From Lewinellaceae bacterium (GTDB lineage Bacteria; Bacteroidota; Bacteroidia; Chitinophagales; Saprospiraceae): a stretch of 64,000 bases of DNA. Below are positions 1 through 7,918 of the stretch, piece after piece. Positions within the stretch are counted from its first letter, which is position 1. Every line of letters starts with the position of its first letter. The notes below the pieces were generated by a model. That model saw nothing but the letters and a program-made list of their open reading frames with translations. It did not search any database and was not told the DNA's origin. The stretch spans positions 2,046,001 to 2,110,000 of the forward strand of contig JACJYN010000002.1 in the NCBI GenBank assembly GCA_020636095.1, read 5' to 3'. The position numbers were made by a program, and so were the translations under genes.

Positions 1-2
1 AG

Positions 3-368
3 CAACTCATCAAAAAGGCGCTGTCTATGCCTGAAGGGCCCAAACGCGATGGGTTTGTGGCTGTTATCGGTTCTTATATGAAACTGGCCTACCGCACCTG
101 GAATAAGGAGCACTACGTGAGTGACGATGTCATCAAGGGAGACCTGGAAACCCTTTCCAACGGGCTACTGTCTTTGGATGACAGCACCTCTATCGACAAC
201 CTCTCCGGCGCCAACCGCCGCCGTAAACGGCCGGCTTCTCCCAGAGACAGGGATGGAAGAGATAACAGAGATAACAGAGATAACAGGGATAACAGGGATA
301 GGGACAGAGACGGCGGAGGAGGCAGAAACAGCGATAAGCCCCGCCGCAGTTACCGCAGAAAGAAGTAG
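3..368 (+). CDS. DUF4290 family protein, C-terminal part
   Basis: The reading frame is already open at the window edge (QLIKKALSMPEGPKRDGF...), so the gene begins upstream and only its last 121 residues are visible; the Met at position 27 is probably internal. The visible block with YMKLAYRTWNKEHY matches the conserved end of the Bacteroidota-specific DUF4290 family, whose function is unknown. The tail is a low-complexity basic/acidic stretch (DNR repeats, then RDRDGGGGRN and a final RRSYRRKK) that looks disordered and could bind nucleic acid; that is inference. murA follows after 9 bases, so the two are probably cotranscribed, an arrangement I recall from other Bacteroidota. Confidence 0.8.
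   Translation, partial: QLIKKALSMPEGPKRDGFVAVIGSYMKLAYRTWNKEHYVSDDVIKGDLETLSNGLLSLDDSTSIDNLSGANRRRKRPASPRDRDGRDNRDNRDNRDNRDRDRDGGGGRNSDKPRRSYRRKK
261..296 (+). repeat. 9-bp coding microsatellite (GATAACAGR x4)
   Basis: Four consecutive copies of GATAACAGA/G lie in frame in the DUF4290 tail and encode Asp-Asn-Arg four times, with degenerate DRD/GRD units on either side. Because the unit is a multiple of three, copy-number change would lengthen or shorten the tail without breaking the frame. Confidence 0.85.
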
Positions 369-377
369 GCGGTTATT

Positions 378-1694
378 ATGTCCATAGACGCATTTGAAGT
401 CATCGGCGGTACGCCGCTACAGGGTACGATCACTCCCCAGGGCGCCAAAAACGAAGCCCTGCAGGTGATCTGTGCTACGCTGCTCACCAGTGAAAAGGTG
501 GTTATTTCCAATGTTCCGGACATTCGGGATGTCAACCTCCTGATCAGCCTGCTACAGGGGCTGGGCGTTTCCGTCGAACGGTTGGCGGAGAAAACGTACA
601 GCTTTCAGGCTGAAAATATCAATCTGGATTACTTCGACTCCAGTGAATTCCGGCAGAATGCCGGGCGCATACGAGGCTCGGTGATGCTCATCGCTCCGCT
701 GCTGGCGCGCTTTGGAAAGGCGATCCTCCCCAAACCGGGTGGAGACAAGATCGGCCGCCGCCGCCTCGACACCCATTTCCTGGGATTAGAAATGCTCGGC
801 GCTACTTTCACAATCAACGCCGACCGTACCTTGTACGACGTGGCAGCTCCTCACCTGAAGGGCGCCTACATCCTGATGGATGAGATTTCGGTTACCGGGA
901 CGGCCAATGTAGTAATGGCGGCCGTGTTGGCCGACGGCATTACTCAGGCGTATAACGCCGCCTGCGAGCCGTATGTCCAGCAATTGTGCCGCCTGCTCAA
1001 CCGCATGGGGGCCAAAATTTCCGGCATCGGCTCCAATTTGCTCATCATTGAAGGGGTCAAACAATTGGGAGGCGCCGAACACCGGCTACTGCCCGATATG
1101 ATCGAAGTAGGAAGTTTCATCGGCCTGGCGGCCATGACTCAGTCCGAGATCACCATCAAAGACGCTATGGTGGAAGAACTCGGCATCATCCCCCGGATAT
1201 TCGAACGCATGGGCATCCAAATGGAATTCAGAGGGAATGATATTTTTATACCCCGGCAGGAAGAATACGAAATACAAACCTTCATCGATGGCTCCATCAT
1301 GACCGTCTACGATGCCCCCTGGCCGGGTTTTACCCCCGACCTGATGAGTATTGTTCTGGTGGTGGCCACTCAAGCCAAAGGCAGTGTATTGATTCACCAG
1401 AAAATGTTTGAAAGCCGGCTCTTCTTCGTCGACAAACTGATCGATATGGGCGCGCAGATCATTCTTTGCGACCCCCACCGGGCCACCGTTATCGGCCTGG
1501 GCCGCCGCCACCAACTGCGCGGTATTGAAATGAGCTCGCCGGACATCCGCGCCGGCGTCGCCCTGCTCATCGCCGCCCTCTCCGCCAAAGGAACCAGCAT
1601 CATCCACAATATCCACCAGATCGACCGGGGCTACGAAGCTATCGATGCGCGCCTCCGCGCCCTTGGCGCGAAAGTCCGGAGAGTGGAAGGGTAA
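378..1694 (+). CDS. murA: UDP-N-acetylglucosamine 1-carboxyvinyltransferase MurA
   Basis: First committed cytoplasmic step of peptidoglycan synthesis: enolpyruvyl transfer from PEP to UDP-GlcNAc. The 438-residue length is normal for MurA and the protein shows the EPSP-synthase-like two-lobed fold signatures: PQGAKNEALQVICATLL near the N-terminus (Lys-Asn substrate contact), GRIRGSVMLIAPLLARFG, and the late DIRAGVALLIAALSAKG and IDRGYEAIDARLRALGA segments. At the position of the usual catalytic, fosfomycin-reactive Cys (normally in a PGGCxIG loop) the sequence reads LPKPGGDKIGRRR, that is Asp instead of Cys. The Asp variant is known from naturally fosfomycin-resistant MurA enzymes, so intrinsic resistance is a reasonable inference. 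Start is the ATG just after the DUF4290 stop. Confidence 0.95.
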   Translation: MSIDAFEVIGGTPLQGTITPQGAKNEALQVICATLLTSEKVVISNVPDIRDVNLLISLLQGLGVSVERLAEKTYSFQAENINLDYFDSSEFRQNAGRIRGSVMLIAPLLARFGKAILPKPGGDKIGRRRLDTHFLGLEMLGATFTINADRTLYDVAAPHLKGAYILMDEISVTGTANVVMAAVLADGITQAYNAACEPYVQQLCRLLNRMGAKISGIGSNLLIIEGVKQLGGAEHRLLPDMIEVGSFIGLAAMTQSEITIKDAMVEELGIIPRIFERMGIQMEFRGNDIFIPRQEEYEIQTFIDGSIMTVYDAPWPGFTPDLMSIVLVVATQAKGSVLIHQKMFESRLFFVDKLIDMGAQIILCDPHRATVIGLGRRHQLRGIEMSSPDIRAGVALLIAALSAKGTSIIHNIHQIDRGYEAIDARLRALGAKVRRVEG

Positions 1695-1740
1695 AGTGAT
1701 GGGCTTCCTACCTTTTAGGAAATGCCCTTCAGAGCCTGTT

Positions 1741-1770
1741 CCCCCTTCCCGACTTCCCACTTCCCCCTTG
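1741..1770 (+). repeat. Pyrimidine-rich GACTTCC-type intergenic repeat
   Basis: The short gap after the murA stop contains CCCGACTTCCCACTTCCCCC. Closely related strings occur after the flavoprotein gene (minus-strand reading of 28077-28110) and after the RidA gene (47489-47516), always directly downstream of a stop codon. It separates convergent murA and the amidase gene. Confidence 0.5.
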
Positions 1771-1779
1771 TACCCCCTC

Positions 1780-3378
1780 CTAAATATCGACCTCCAGCCC
1801 GTCTTCTCCGTACTTTTCAATATCCTGATCGCCATAATCCAGGCCTTCCAGTTGTTTGGCCACCTCATCCTCGGAAACAACCTTAATAACAGAGAAAATA
1901 GACCTCGTTCGGGGCCCCTGAGGCAGAGCTGGGCTAAAGCTGCCGGTGACGCCCTCGATGACCTGTTCCCAGTCGAAGCCCTCCTCCGGGAGATCCCATT
2001 TGCCGGAGCTTCGGAAGTTGACATGGCAGCAGATGCCCTGGAAAGCTTTGGCCGCACTGTGACTGGCAAACATTTCGTCTCGCTTGCCTTTGGGAAGGAA
2101 ATTGGGTTGAATACCCAACGTTTTTGTCAGATACCGCAGCAGGATGATAACGCTTTCGTATTGATGAGGCGTGATACTGGCAAAATATTGGGCTCCGCGA
2201 AAAGGTTGGCTGAGCTTTACATAAGCCTCGGTTTGATCCAGTGTACAGTACCAGTTACCATGATCCCAACTTACGAGATTACCGGCGCCGTCTTCCTTCA
2301 GCGGCCCCCAGTTGGAGATTTCTATGCCTACGGAGCTTGAACTCATCGATGTATTACCCCCCATGGCGCCTTTTCCCAAATGATAGGACCAGGCCTTAAC
2401 CGAATCAAACAGCTTGTAAATAGCGCCATCGCGCCCGACCACAAAGGCAGTTGAGACCTCTCTGTCTTTTTTCGTCAAGGCGCCAAAGTCTCCGTAAATC
2501 TGCCCGGCTGTAAAGTGCAGGACGACTTTATTCTTGCGGCTGTTGTTGCGGTGGCCTTCCGGAAAGTAATAACTGGCGTCGCCATCCTTTTTGGTAGCCT
2601 GCAGGAATTCCAGTTTGAATTCATCCCCGGGGATTTCATGGGCCAGTGGTTCAAACTTAAACGTGTTGCTGAGGTGATCCTGAATGGCAACAGAGTCCCG
2701 TTTGGAAACGGGAAACAACTTTTCGTACTCACTCTGGCCGCTCCGTCTCCGGCTGCCTACTGCCGATGCGCTGGCCGGTACGGATTCCGCCTTCCTCCAT
2801 TCATCTCCCAGAAAAGGGGTATATTTCTCCAGTAACTTTTGGGCGAGCTCGGCGCCCACTTTTTCCCCGTCGGAAGGAAGCCCCTCTTTTTCGGCCAGTG
2901 CCGCGACAGCAGCCGTGGTAGACCCGCCATAGTCGCCATCGGCGCCAAACCTTTCCCATTGCAACTGCGCTCCGAATCCCAGGGCATGGAGTAGTTGCTG
3001 CAAGGCTGTTATGGCACTTTTGTCGGAAGAACCGCGCACCATCACACTGTCCAGGTTGCCTTTATCGAGGGCCGCTTGTAGTTCGCGCAACCCCTCTACC
3101 ATTTCGTGTTTTTGGACGAGGGCCTCAGCCAGTTCAGTGCTCACTGCTTCGCCATTGGTTGCTATGCCGTTCTTTTCAGCGAATGCTTTTACCGCTGCAA
3201 TCGTCGCCCCGCCGTAATCGCCATCCGCACCAAATTCCCGCCAACGTATTTCCTTGCCATAGCCCAGTTCAAAAAGAGATTGTTGCAGCGCCTTGACAGC
3301 TTGTTTATTGGAGGATTTCTTTTTCAGTACATCGGCTACTTTGTCTTGCTCGATCAGTATTTTAAGTGTGGATATCAT
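1780..3378 (-). CDS. PG-binding-repeat / N-acetylmuramoyl-L-alanine amidase protein
   Basis: 532 residues. Two tandem repeats of about 80 residues (about 25-95 and 115-190) share the pattern ALQQxLxxLGFG...FGADGDYGGxTxAAVxAxAEKxG, reminiscent of peptidoglycan-binding modules. The C-terminal half is an Amidase_2/PGRP-type domain: a zinc-ligand-like VVLHFTAG at about 285-291, AWSYHLGKG, SVGIEISNWG, and a late CCHVNFRSSGKWDL. The expected activity is cleavage of the MurNAc-L-Ala bond. No signal peptide or lipobox is visible (it starts MISTLKILIEQDK), so export would need lysis, a contractile injection machine or another route. It is the last gene on the minus strand after the caspase/kinase genes, 173 bases from the nearest, so cotranscription is possible but not shown. 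Confidence 0.8.
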   Translation of the reverse strand: MISTLKILIEQDKVADVLKKKSSNKQAVKALQQSLFELGYGKEIRWREFGADGDYGGATIAAVKAFAEKNGIATNGEAVSTELAEALVQKHEMVEGLRELQAALDKGNLDSVMVRGSSDKSAITALQQLLHALGFGAQLQWERFGADGDYGGSTTAAVAALAEKEGLPSDGEKVGAELAQKLLEKYTPFLGDEWRKAESVPASASAVGSRRRSGQSEYEKLFPVSKRDSVAIQDHLSNTFKFEPLAHEIPGDEFKLEFLQATKKDGDASYYFPEGHRNNSRKNKVVLHFTAGQIYGDFGALTKKDREVSTAFVVGRDGAIYKLFDSVKAWSYHLGKGAMGGNTSMSSSSVGIEISNWGPLKEDGAGNLVSWDHGNWYCTLDQTEAYVKLSQPFRGAQYFASITPHQYESVIILLRYLTKTLGIQPNFLPKGKRDEMFASHSAAKAFQGICCHVNFRSSGKWDLPEEGFDWEQVIEGVTGSFSPALPQGPRTRSIFSVIKVVSEDEVAKQLEGLDYGDQDIEKYGEDGLEVDI

Positions 3379-3551
3379 TGTATTTCGTTTTTTCGGCTCG
3401 CTGTGTTGGGCCCCTCCAGGGCAATTATCTTAACACATTAAACCCGTTTATTTGAAGGATTTTCTGCTTCTAAGATATAGATTTTTTAGCCTTATTAAGA
3501 TTTTTTCCCTTCCGGTTTTTCAACCGGCTAAAGAGACCGGCTCCCTTCACC

Positions 3552-5777
3552 TCACTCCCGCGCCACAGTCACCTTCATAGTCACCGCGCACCAATCCTCA
3601 GAAATGGCGCCCGGATTGAAATCGAAGTCTACGCCACGGGCGCCGGCCAGTTCGGGCTGAGTGAGCTGGTGATAATCCAGCTCTTCAGTAGTGGCCAGCA
3701 ATTTGAACCAGCGGGTAACCGACTGTTCGTCGGGGTCGGGGCCCCAGCCGAAGAAGGATTGCCGCAGGTCGGCGGAAGCACCGGCGTTCAACTCGCTGGA
3801 GCGCATAACCGTCTCCTCATCGTTGAGGAAGGTAACGCCACATTGGGGACTCAGGTCGAAGAGGTAGAAATACAGGTCCTGGCCCGCCTCCTTTAGGGTA
3901 ACCCGAAACTTGAAGGCCAGCTTGCTGTTGTCGAACAAGCGTTCCTCATTAACCGGGATGGCCACTTCGCTGCCCTGATGGAAGGCCATATTCGGGAAGC
4001 TCTGCCGGCCGGCCACCGCCAGCTCAAACTCAAACAGGTTGCGGATTTTGCTGGCCGGATTATCGAGTGCGATCAATCGCTTCCAGCGTACGATACTATC
4101 CAGGTGAGCCTTAACCGCCTTGATGCGCTCGGCCATGCTTCCGGTGGCAGCCGGCACATCGATAAAGTGGCTTCCACTCACTGCATCGCGAAGGATGAAG
4201 CCTCCTGCTGTGGTAGCTTCCACCTCCAGCGCAGGCTTTTCCTCTTCTTCCTCCCCGGCAGACAGCCTTATATTCAGCGTCTCGTCCCATGCCTCTCGCA
4301 GAGCCTGGACGGCTTCTTCCTTACCCTGTAATCTGACGTATTCCGGCAGGGCGGGCAGGAACAGAATCTCTGCTATGTACTCGCCTTCCGGATCGAGTTT
4401 ATTTTCTTCGAGCAGCCTTACCTTGCTGTGTTGAGCGCCCGCCTTGTCGACATAGCCATTGCAGGCCAGCTCGCCGGTGTTGGCATTCATGACCCGAATC
4501 TTAGTCGCTTCCCGGGCGCGGAGCGGCAGCCCGTGGATGGCGCCACAGCGTACGAACCAATTATCATCCTCGTGGAACACCTCATAGCTGCCGGGCTGGC
4601 CCAGGGGCCAGCCTTCCAGGAAGCAGGTGTAAGGGTCGAACCCGCCGATGGTTCCGAACTGAGGGTTTTGATTGTCCCGAATGCGGCGGGCACGGGCGCG
4701 GGTTTTGGTAAAAAGGGAGGCGTAGTGCAGGTTTCGGCCCTCTGCTTCGGCCTCCTCCAGCGCTTTGACGAGGCTGGTGGTAAAAACGCCGCCTTCCGGC
4801 AGGTCGCCGGCCAGTTGCACGCTTTCGCAGGCGGAGAAGACGACGTGCGGGGCGACGGGTACTTCCAGGCTGCTCTGCCGGGCGTAAAAACCGTCGATGT
4901 AGGATTCGAGCAGGCGGATGCCGCCGGGTTCGAGGGCGGCCTCGCCGCGTGTCTTCGCTGGGTTGGGGTCGAAATGGCGGGTCCGGAATCCGGCCGGTTC
5001 GGCCGTATCGCGGGTGCCGGACCCCGAGTGGCAGCAATCGAGAGAAACGACGATATGGGGTTTCTGATCTTCCATGCTGCGGGCCGTGGCTACTTCGTGA
5101 AGCAGCACAGCCAGCTCCTTGTCCGCCAGATAAAGTGGCCCGCCGGTGCTTTCATCGCGGTAGCAGACCAGTGTCTGGTCTTTGCCGTTGGGTACGAGAG
5201 AGGCCACTTTTCCCGCCGCATCGGTATTTTTGAAGAACTCATCTGCTGTGAATCGTTCCGAACCATGCCCGCTGAAGTGGAACCAGATGGTGTCTTTCCC
5301 GGTAGCCTTACCCAGGTGCTCGCGAAAGCCCCGGATGATATGGTGGTAGGTGGCCTGGCTGTTTTTCAGGATACAAAGGTGCAGGCGGCCGTCGGTTTCC
5401 ACTGTCAGTGGAGTTTCACCATCCAGAATACCCACTTCGGGCGCCTCTCCCGGGTCGCCGTATTTTGCCCGGAGATAGCGCTCAATCTGCTCTACGTCCT
5501 GGATGCAGCCCCCCAGTTTGGGGACCGGCTCGGGGTAGTCGTTGATGCCTACCAGCAGAGCGAAGATGCGGGTGGTGGCGGCGTTTTCGGGCAGGCGGCC
5601 AGGATCGGGGAAGGGGCGGGGGGGCGGCTGAGGAGGCTCGGGCTCCTCCGGGTCGGGCGGAGGAGTGATATGCCGCGAACGAGACGAATCTGAATCGGAG
5701 GCTAAGTTGTTTCCAACTGGCTCCGGATTGGACTCCTGAATTGGATAAGACAGATAATTAAGCAGGGTTTTCATCAT
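3552..5777 (-). CDS. Caspase-like (peptidase C14) protein, paralogue 1
   Basis: 741 residues. Residues 1-70 form a proline-rich, probably disordered extension (PPPDPEEPEPPQPPPRPFP). Residues about 71-390 are a metacaspase-like p20 domain: strand FALLVGINDYP, catalytic-type His171 in WFHFSGHGSE and Cys249 in VVSLDCCHSGSG, with APHVVFSACESVQ further on. The remaining about 350 residues form a beta-rich region ending DWCAVTMKVTVARE that also occurs in the neighbouring 662-residue protein (DUF4384-like; low confidence). The substrate is unknown; bacterial C14 proteins typically cleave after basic or acidic residues in signalling or death pathways. The gene follows the histidine kinase by 69 bases, with a strong hairpin between them. 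Confidence 0.88.
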   Translation of the reverse strand: MMKTLLNYLSYPIQESNPEPVGNNLASDSDSSRSRHITPPPDPEEPEPPQPPPRPFPDPGRLPENAATTRIFALLVGINDYPEPVPKLGGCIQDVEQIERYLRAKYGDPGEAPEVGILDGETPLTVETDGRLHLCILKNSQATYHHIIRGFREHLGKATGKDTIWFHFSGHGSERFTADEFFKNTDAAGKVASLVPNGKDQTLVCYRDESTGGPLYLADKELAVLLHEVATARSMEDQKPHIVVSLDCCHSGSGTRDTAEPAGFRTRHFDPNPAKTRGEAALEPGGIRLLESYIDGFYARQSSLEVPVAPHVVFSACESVQLAGDLPEGGVFTTSLVKALEEAEAEGRNLHYASLFTKTRARARRIRDNQNPQFGTIGGFDPYTCFLEGWPLGQPGSYEVFHEDDNWFVRCGAIHGLPLRAREATKIRVMNANTGELACNGYVDKAGAQHSKVRLLEENKLDPEGEYIAEILFLPALPEYVRLQGKEEAVQALREAWDETLNIRLSAGEEEEEKPALEVEATTAGGFILRDAVSGSHFIDVPAATGSMAERIKAVKAHLDSIVRWKRLIALDNPASKIRNLFEFELAVAGRQSFPNMAFHQGSEVAIPVNEERLFDNSKLAFKFRVTLKEAGQDLYFYLFDLSPQCGVTFLNDEETVMRSSELNAGASADLRQSFFGWGPDPDEQSVTRWFKLLATTEELDYHQLTQPELAGARGVDFDFNPGAISEDWCAVTMKVTVARE

Positions 5778-5798
5778 TTAAAAAATTACAGGGTTTAG

Positions 5799-5847
5799 GG
5801 ATAGATTTTCCAGATCTTGGAGATCTGGAAAATCTGAAAATCTATCC
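5799..5847 (-). promoter_or_regulatory. Strong intercistronic hairpin between kinase and caspase genes
   Basis: AGATTTTCCAGATCT (5803-5817) pairs perfectly with AGATCTGGAAAATCT (5821-5835) across a 3-base loop. A second outer arm, GGATAGATTTTC (5799-5810) with GAAAATCTATCC (5836-5847), can pair instead, extending the stem and bulging out 8 bases. It begins at the kinase stop codon and lies upstream of the caspase start. No U-tract follows on the minus strand, so processing, stability or translation control is more likely than simple termination. Confidence 0.65.
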
Positions 5848-7913
5848 TATTCTTTATGCTTCAAAAGCTTAAAAGGTAACCTCACGACTACACGGGTTCC
5901 CACTGCCTGGCCCGCCGTATCGTGCAGGTCAATGACCTCTACCCGGGAGCCTTTTATTTTTCCAAGAGCCTTCAGGCGTTCCTCGGTGATGGCCATACCT
6001 TGCGACTTGTGTTGCCGCAGTACAGAAGCCGCCTGCATTTCCCGCGCCTTTTCCCGGCCAACTCCGTCATCTTCAATAATGCAGACGAGGTATTTACCAC
6101 TGCGTTCTATGAATATCTTCAGCAGCCCAGGCCCCGGTTTAGGTTTTATCCCATGCCAGATGGCATTTTCCGCATAGGGTTGCAAGATCATAGCCGGCAT
6201 TTCAATGCGTTCTGGATTTAGCCCTGGAGACACCTCTATCTGGTAATTCAACTTATCCCGAAAACGCAATTGCTCCAGGGCCAGAAAGTGTTCCAGCATT
6301 TTTATTTCTTCCGCCAGGCTGGCGGATGACGCCCGGGAGCTGTTGAGAATCTGCCGGGACAAGCGCGAAAAATGGATGAGGTACTTTGCCGCCGCTTCCC
6401 GCTGATCCTGATTGACCAGGTTTTCAATGGCGTTCAGGCTGTTGGAAATGAAATGCGGGTTGATCTGGGCACGCAACGCTTCCATTCGGGCTTGTAAGCG
6501 CTTTTGTTTTTGCCATTGAAGAATGAGCAGAAAGACCAGTCCAGCTATTATTAAACCAACACCGCTAATCAGCCAGTTATTTCTGACTCGGCGTTGATTC
6601 ACAGCGTCTTGTTCCCTTCGTTCAAATTCCTGTATACGTTGGTTAGCAGCTTGCAGGCTTGTGGTTATCGTATCGACAATGGCGCGGTAGTTGTGGTTGA
6701 GAAAACCGGCGGAAGAAGCCGCTAACAGGTCACTACAGTCCTTTCCAAATTGCTCGAAGCGCCAATCACAGAGGGAAGTAATGTTGGTTACCATTTCCTC
6801 CATAACATCGACTGCACCTTCTTTCTGAGCCTCATCCATAGCCAGTTTATAATAAAGAATAGCAGAATCGCCATAGGACCATATATAGGGCGGCCTCACT
6901 GTCCTGGCCTGGGTCGTTACCCCCATCCAAGTATACGTCTCATACTTGTTTTCTTGTTGAAGAGAAAGGCTTTTTTTAAAAAAGTCCATAGCTTCCATGA
7001 ATTGGGGCACTTCAGCAGATTGGCGGTATTGCCTGTACCGGAGATATCCTAGTCGTTGATAAACATCCACCAGGTTATCATGGTCTTGGGAGCCAATGGC
7101 GTACGCCTCACTTTTTTTCAATTCCTCTTCTGCCTTTTCGTATGCTCCTTGTCGGATGAGTATATTCCCAATGGCGATCCTCAAACGGGAAGCCGCATCC
7201 AGCTTGTGCGTATTCTTATAAATATCCAGGCTTTTTTCATAGAAATCCAAGGCAAGCATTTGGGTAGAATCCCCGAGAGAGAAATTGACATTTCCGAGGT
7301 CGTGAAAAATCTCTCCTTTCAGGGCAAGTACTTCTCTTTCCGGCAAATCAGATTGTTCGGCCATTTCCAGAGCCTGGTGTAAGTATAGCTTGGCCGAATC
7401 GTATTCAAAATTCAGGTAATGCAGCCCTCCCAAAAGGTTGTGTGTCCTTATCTGCCAATCCTTTCGTTCAGTGGATTCTAATAACCGAGCACTCATCTTC
7501 GCATCCACTATTGCATCCTCTATCCGCTCTCCAAATCGCTGTTTCTTCTCCTTGATCATGGCCCGGTAATACAAACTGATCGCCTGCGACAACCGCCAGC
7601 CCCTTTCCGTAGCCATTCGATAGGCTTCATTGGCGTAGTCCAGCGCTGCATTCTGATTGTAGTTCTTCAGCAGGTCCGCCCAGAAGAGCAGGCTGTCCAG
7701 CCGGGCCTCAGCGCCAGGCAGCTGATCCAGTTCCGCAATGAGACTATCTGTCTTCAGGAACAGATCGAGTTGTCCGGCGGGGCGGGCGGCGGCGGCGCCT
7801 GGCTCGAAACCACGGTGCTGGTAGTCCTTGCAGCCCGATATCAGCCCAAACAGCAGAAGGGCGGTAGCGAGCCGGAAGCAGAAGCATAAATGATTTGTAG
7901 TTTTTTGTTGCAT
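5847..7913 (-). CDS. TPR sensor histidine kinase, LytS/YehU type, lipoprotein-like N-terminus
   Basis: 688 residues. The N-terminus has a lipobox-like LISGC with Cys28, giving a predicted exported, lipid-anchored sensor. Residues about 60-420 are helical TPR-like repeats, a transmembrane segment lies at about 447-466 (WLISGVGLIIAGLVFLLIL), followed by a short coiled coil and a His_kinase domain. The phosphoacceptor is His487 in QINPHFISNSLN. ATPase motifs are YAENAIWHGI (N box), DDGVG (G1) and GMAITEERL. It is the natural partner of the LytTR regulator encoded two genes upstream. The gene starts 5 bases after the caspase paralogue 2 stop, so translation is probably coupled. What the TPR part senses cannot be read from sequence. 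Confidence 0.92.
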   Translation of the reverse strand: MQQKTTNHLCFCFRLATALLLFGLISGCKDYQHRGFEPGAAAARPAGQLDLFLKTDSLIAELDQLPGAEARLDSLLFWADLLKNYNQNAALDYANEAYRMATERGWRLSQAISLYYRAMIKEKKQRFGERIEDAIVDAKMSARLLESTERKDWQIRTHNLLGGLHYLNFEYDSAKLYLHQALEMAEQSDLPEREVLALKGEIFHDLGNVNFSLGDSTQMLALDFYEKSLDIYKNTHKLDAASRLRIAIGNILIRQGAYEKAEEELKKSEAYAIGSQDHDNLVDVYQRLGYLRYRQYRQSAEVPQFMEAMDFFKKSLSLQQENKYETYTWMGVTTQARTVRPPYIWSYGDSAILYYKLAMDEAQKEGAVDVMEEMVTNITSLCDWRFEQFGKDCSDLLAASSAGFLNHNYRAIVDTITTSLQAANQRIQEFERREQDAVNQRRVRNNWLISGVGLIIAGLVFLLILQWQKQKRLQARMEALRAQINPHFISNSLNAIENLVNQDQREAAAKYLIHFSRLSRQILNSSRASSASLAEEIKMLEHFLALEQLRFRDKLNYQIEVSPGLNPERIEMPAMILQPYAENAIWHGIKPKPGPGLLKIFIERSGKYLVCIIEDDGVGREKAREMQAASVLRQHKSQGMAITEERLKALGKIKGSRVEVIDLHDTAGQAVGTRVVVRLPFKLLKHKE

Positions 7914-7918
7914 TTGTA

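Noticed and set aside
261..296. Possible CRISPR-like repeat array in the DUF4290 tail
   Set aside because: Units are 9 bp, contiguous, without spacers and in frame with a protein; this is a coding microsatellite.
1645..2340. 231-codon plus-strand frame across the murA end and amidase gene
   Set aside because: It starts inside murA and then runs antisense through the amidase domain; composition is that of a reverse-complement shadow.
4428..5693. Long plus-strand frame (421 codons) opposite the caspase-like gene
   Set aside because: It is an antisense shadow of a well-supported C14 protease gene; its translation shows no family motif and no plausible context.
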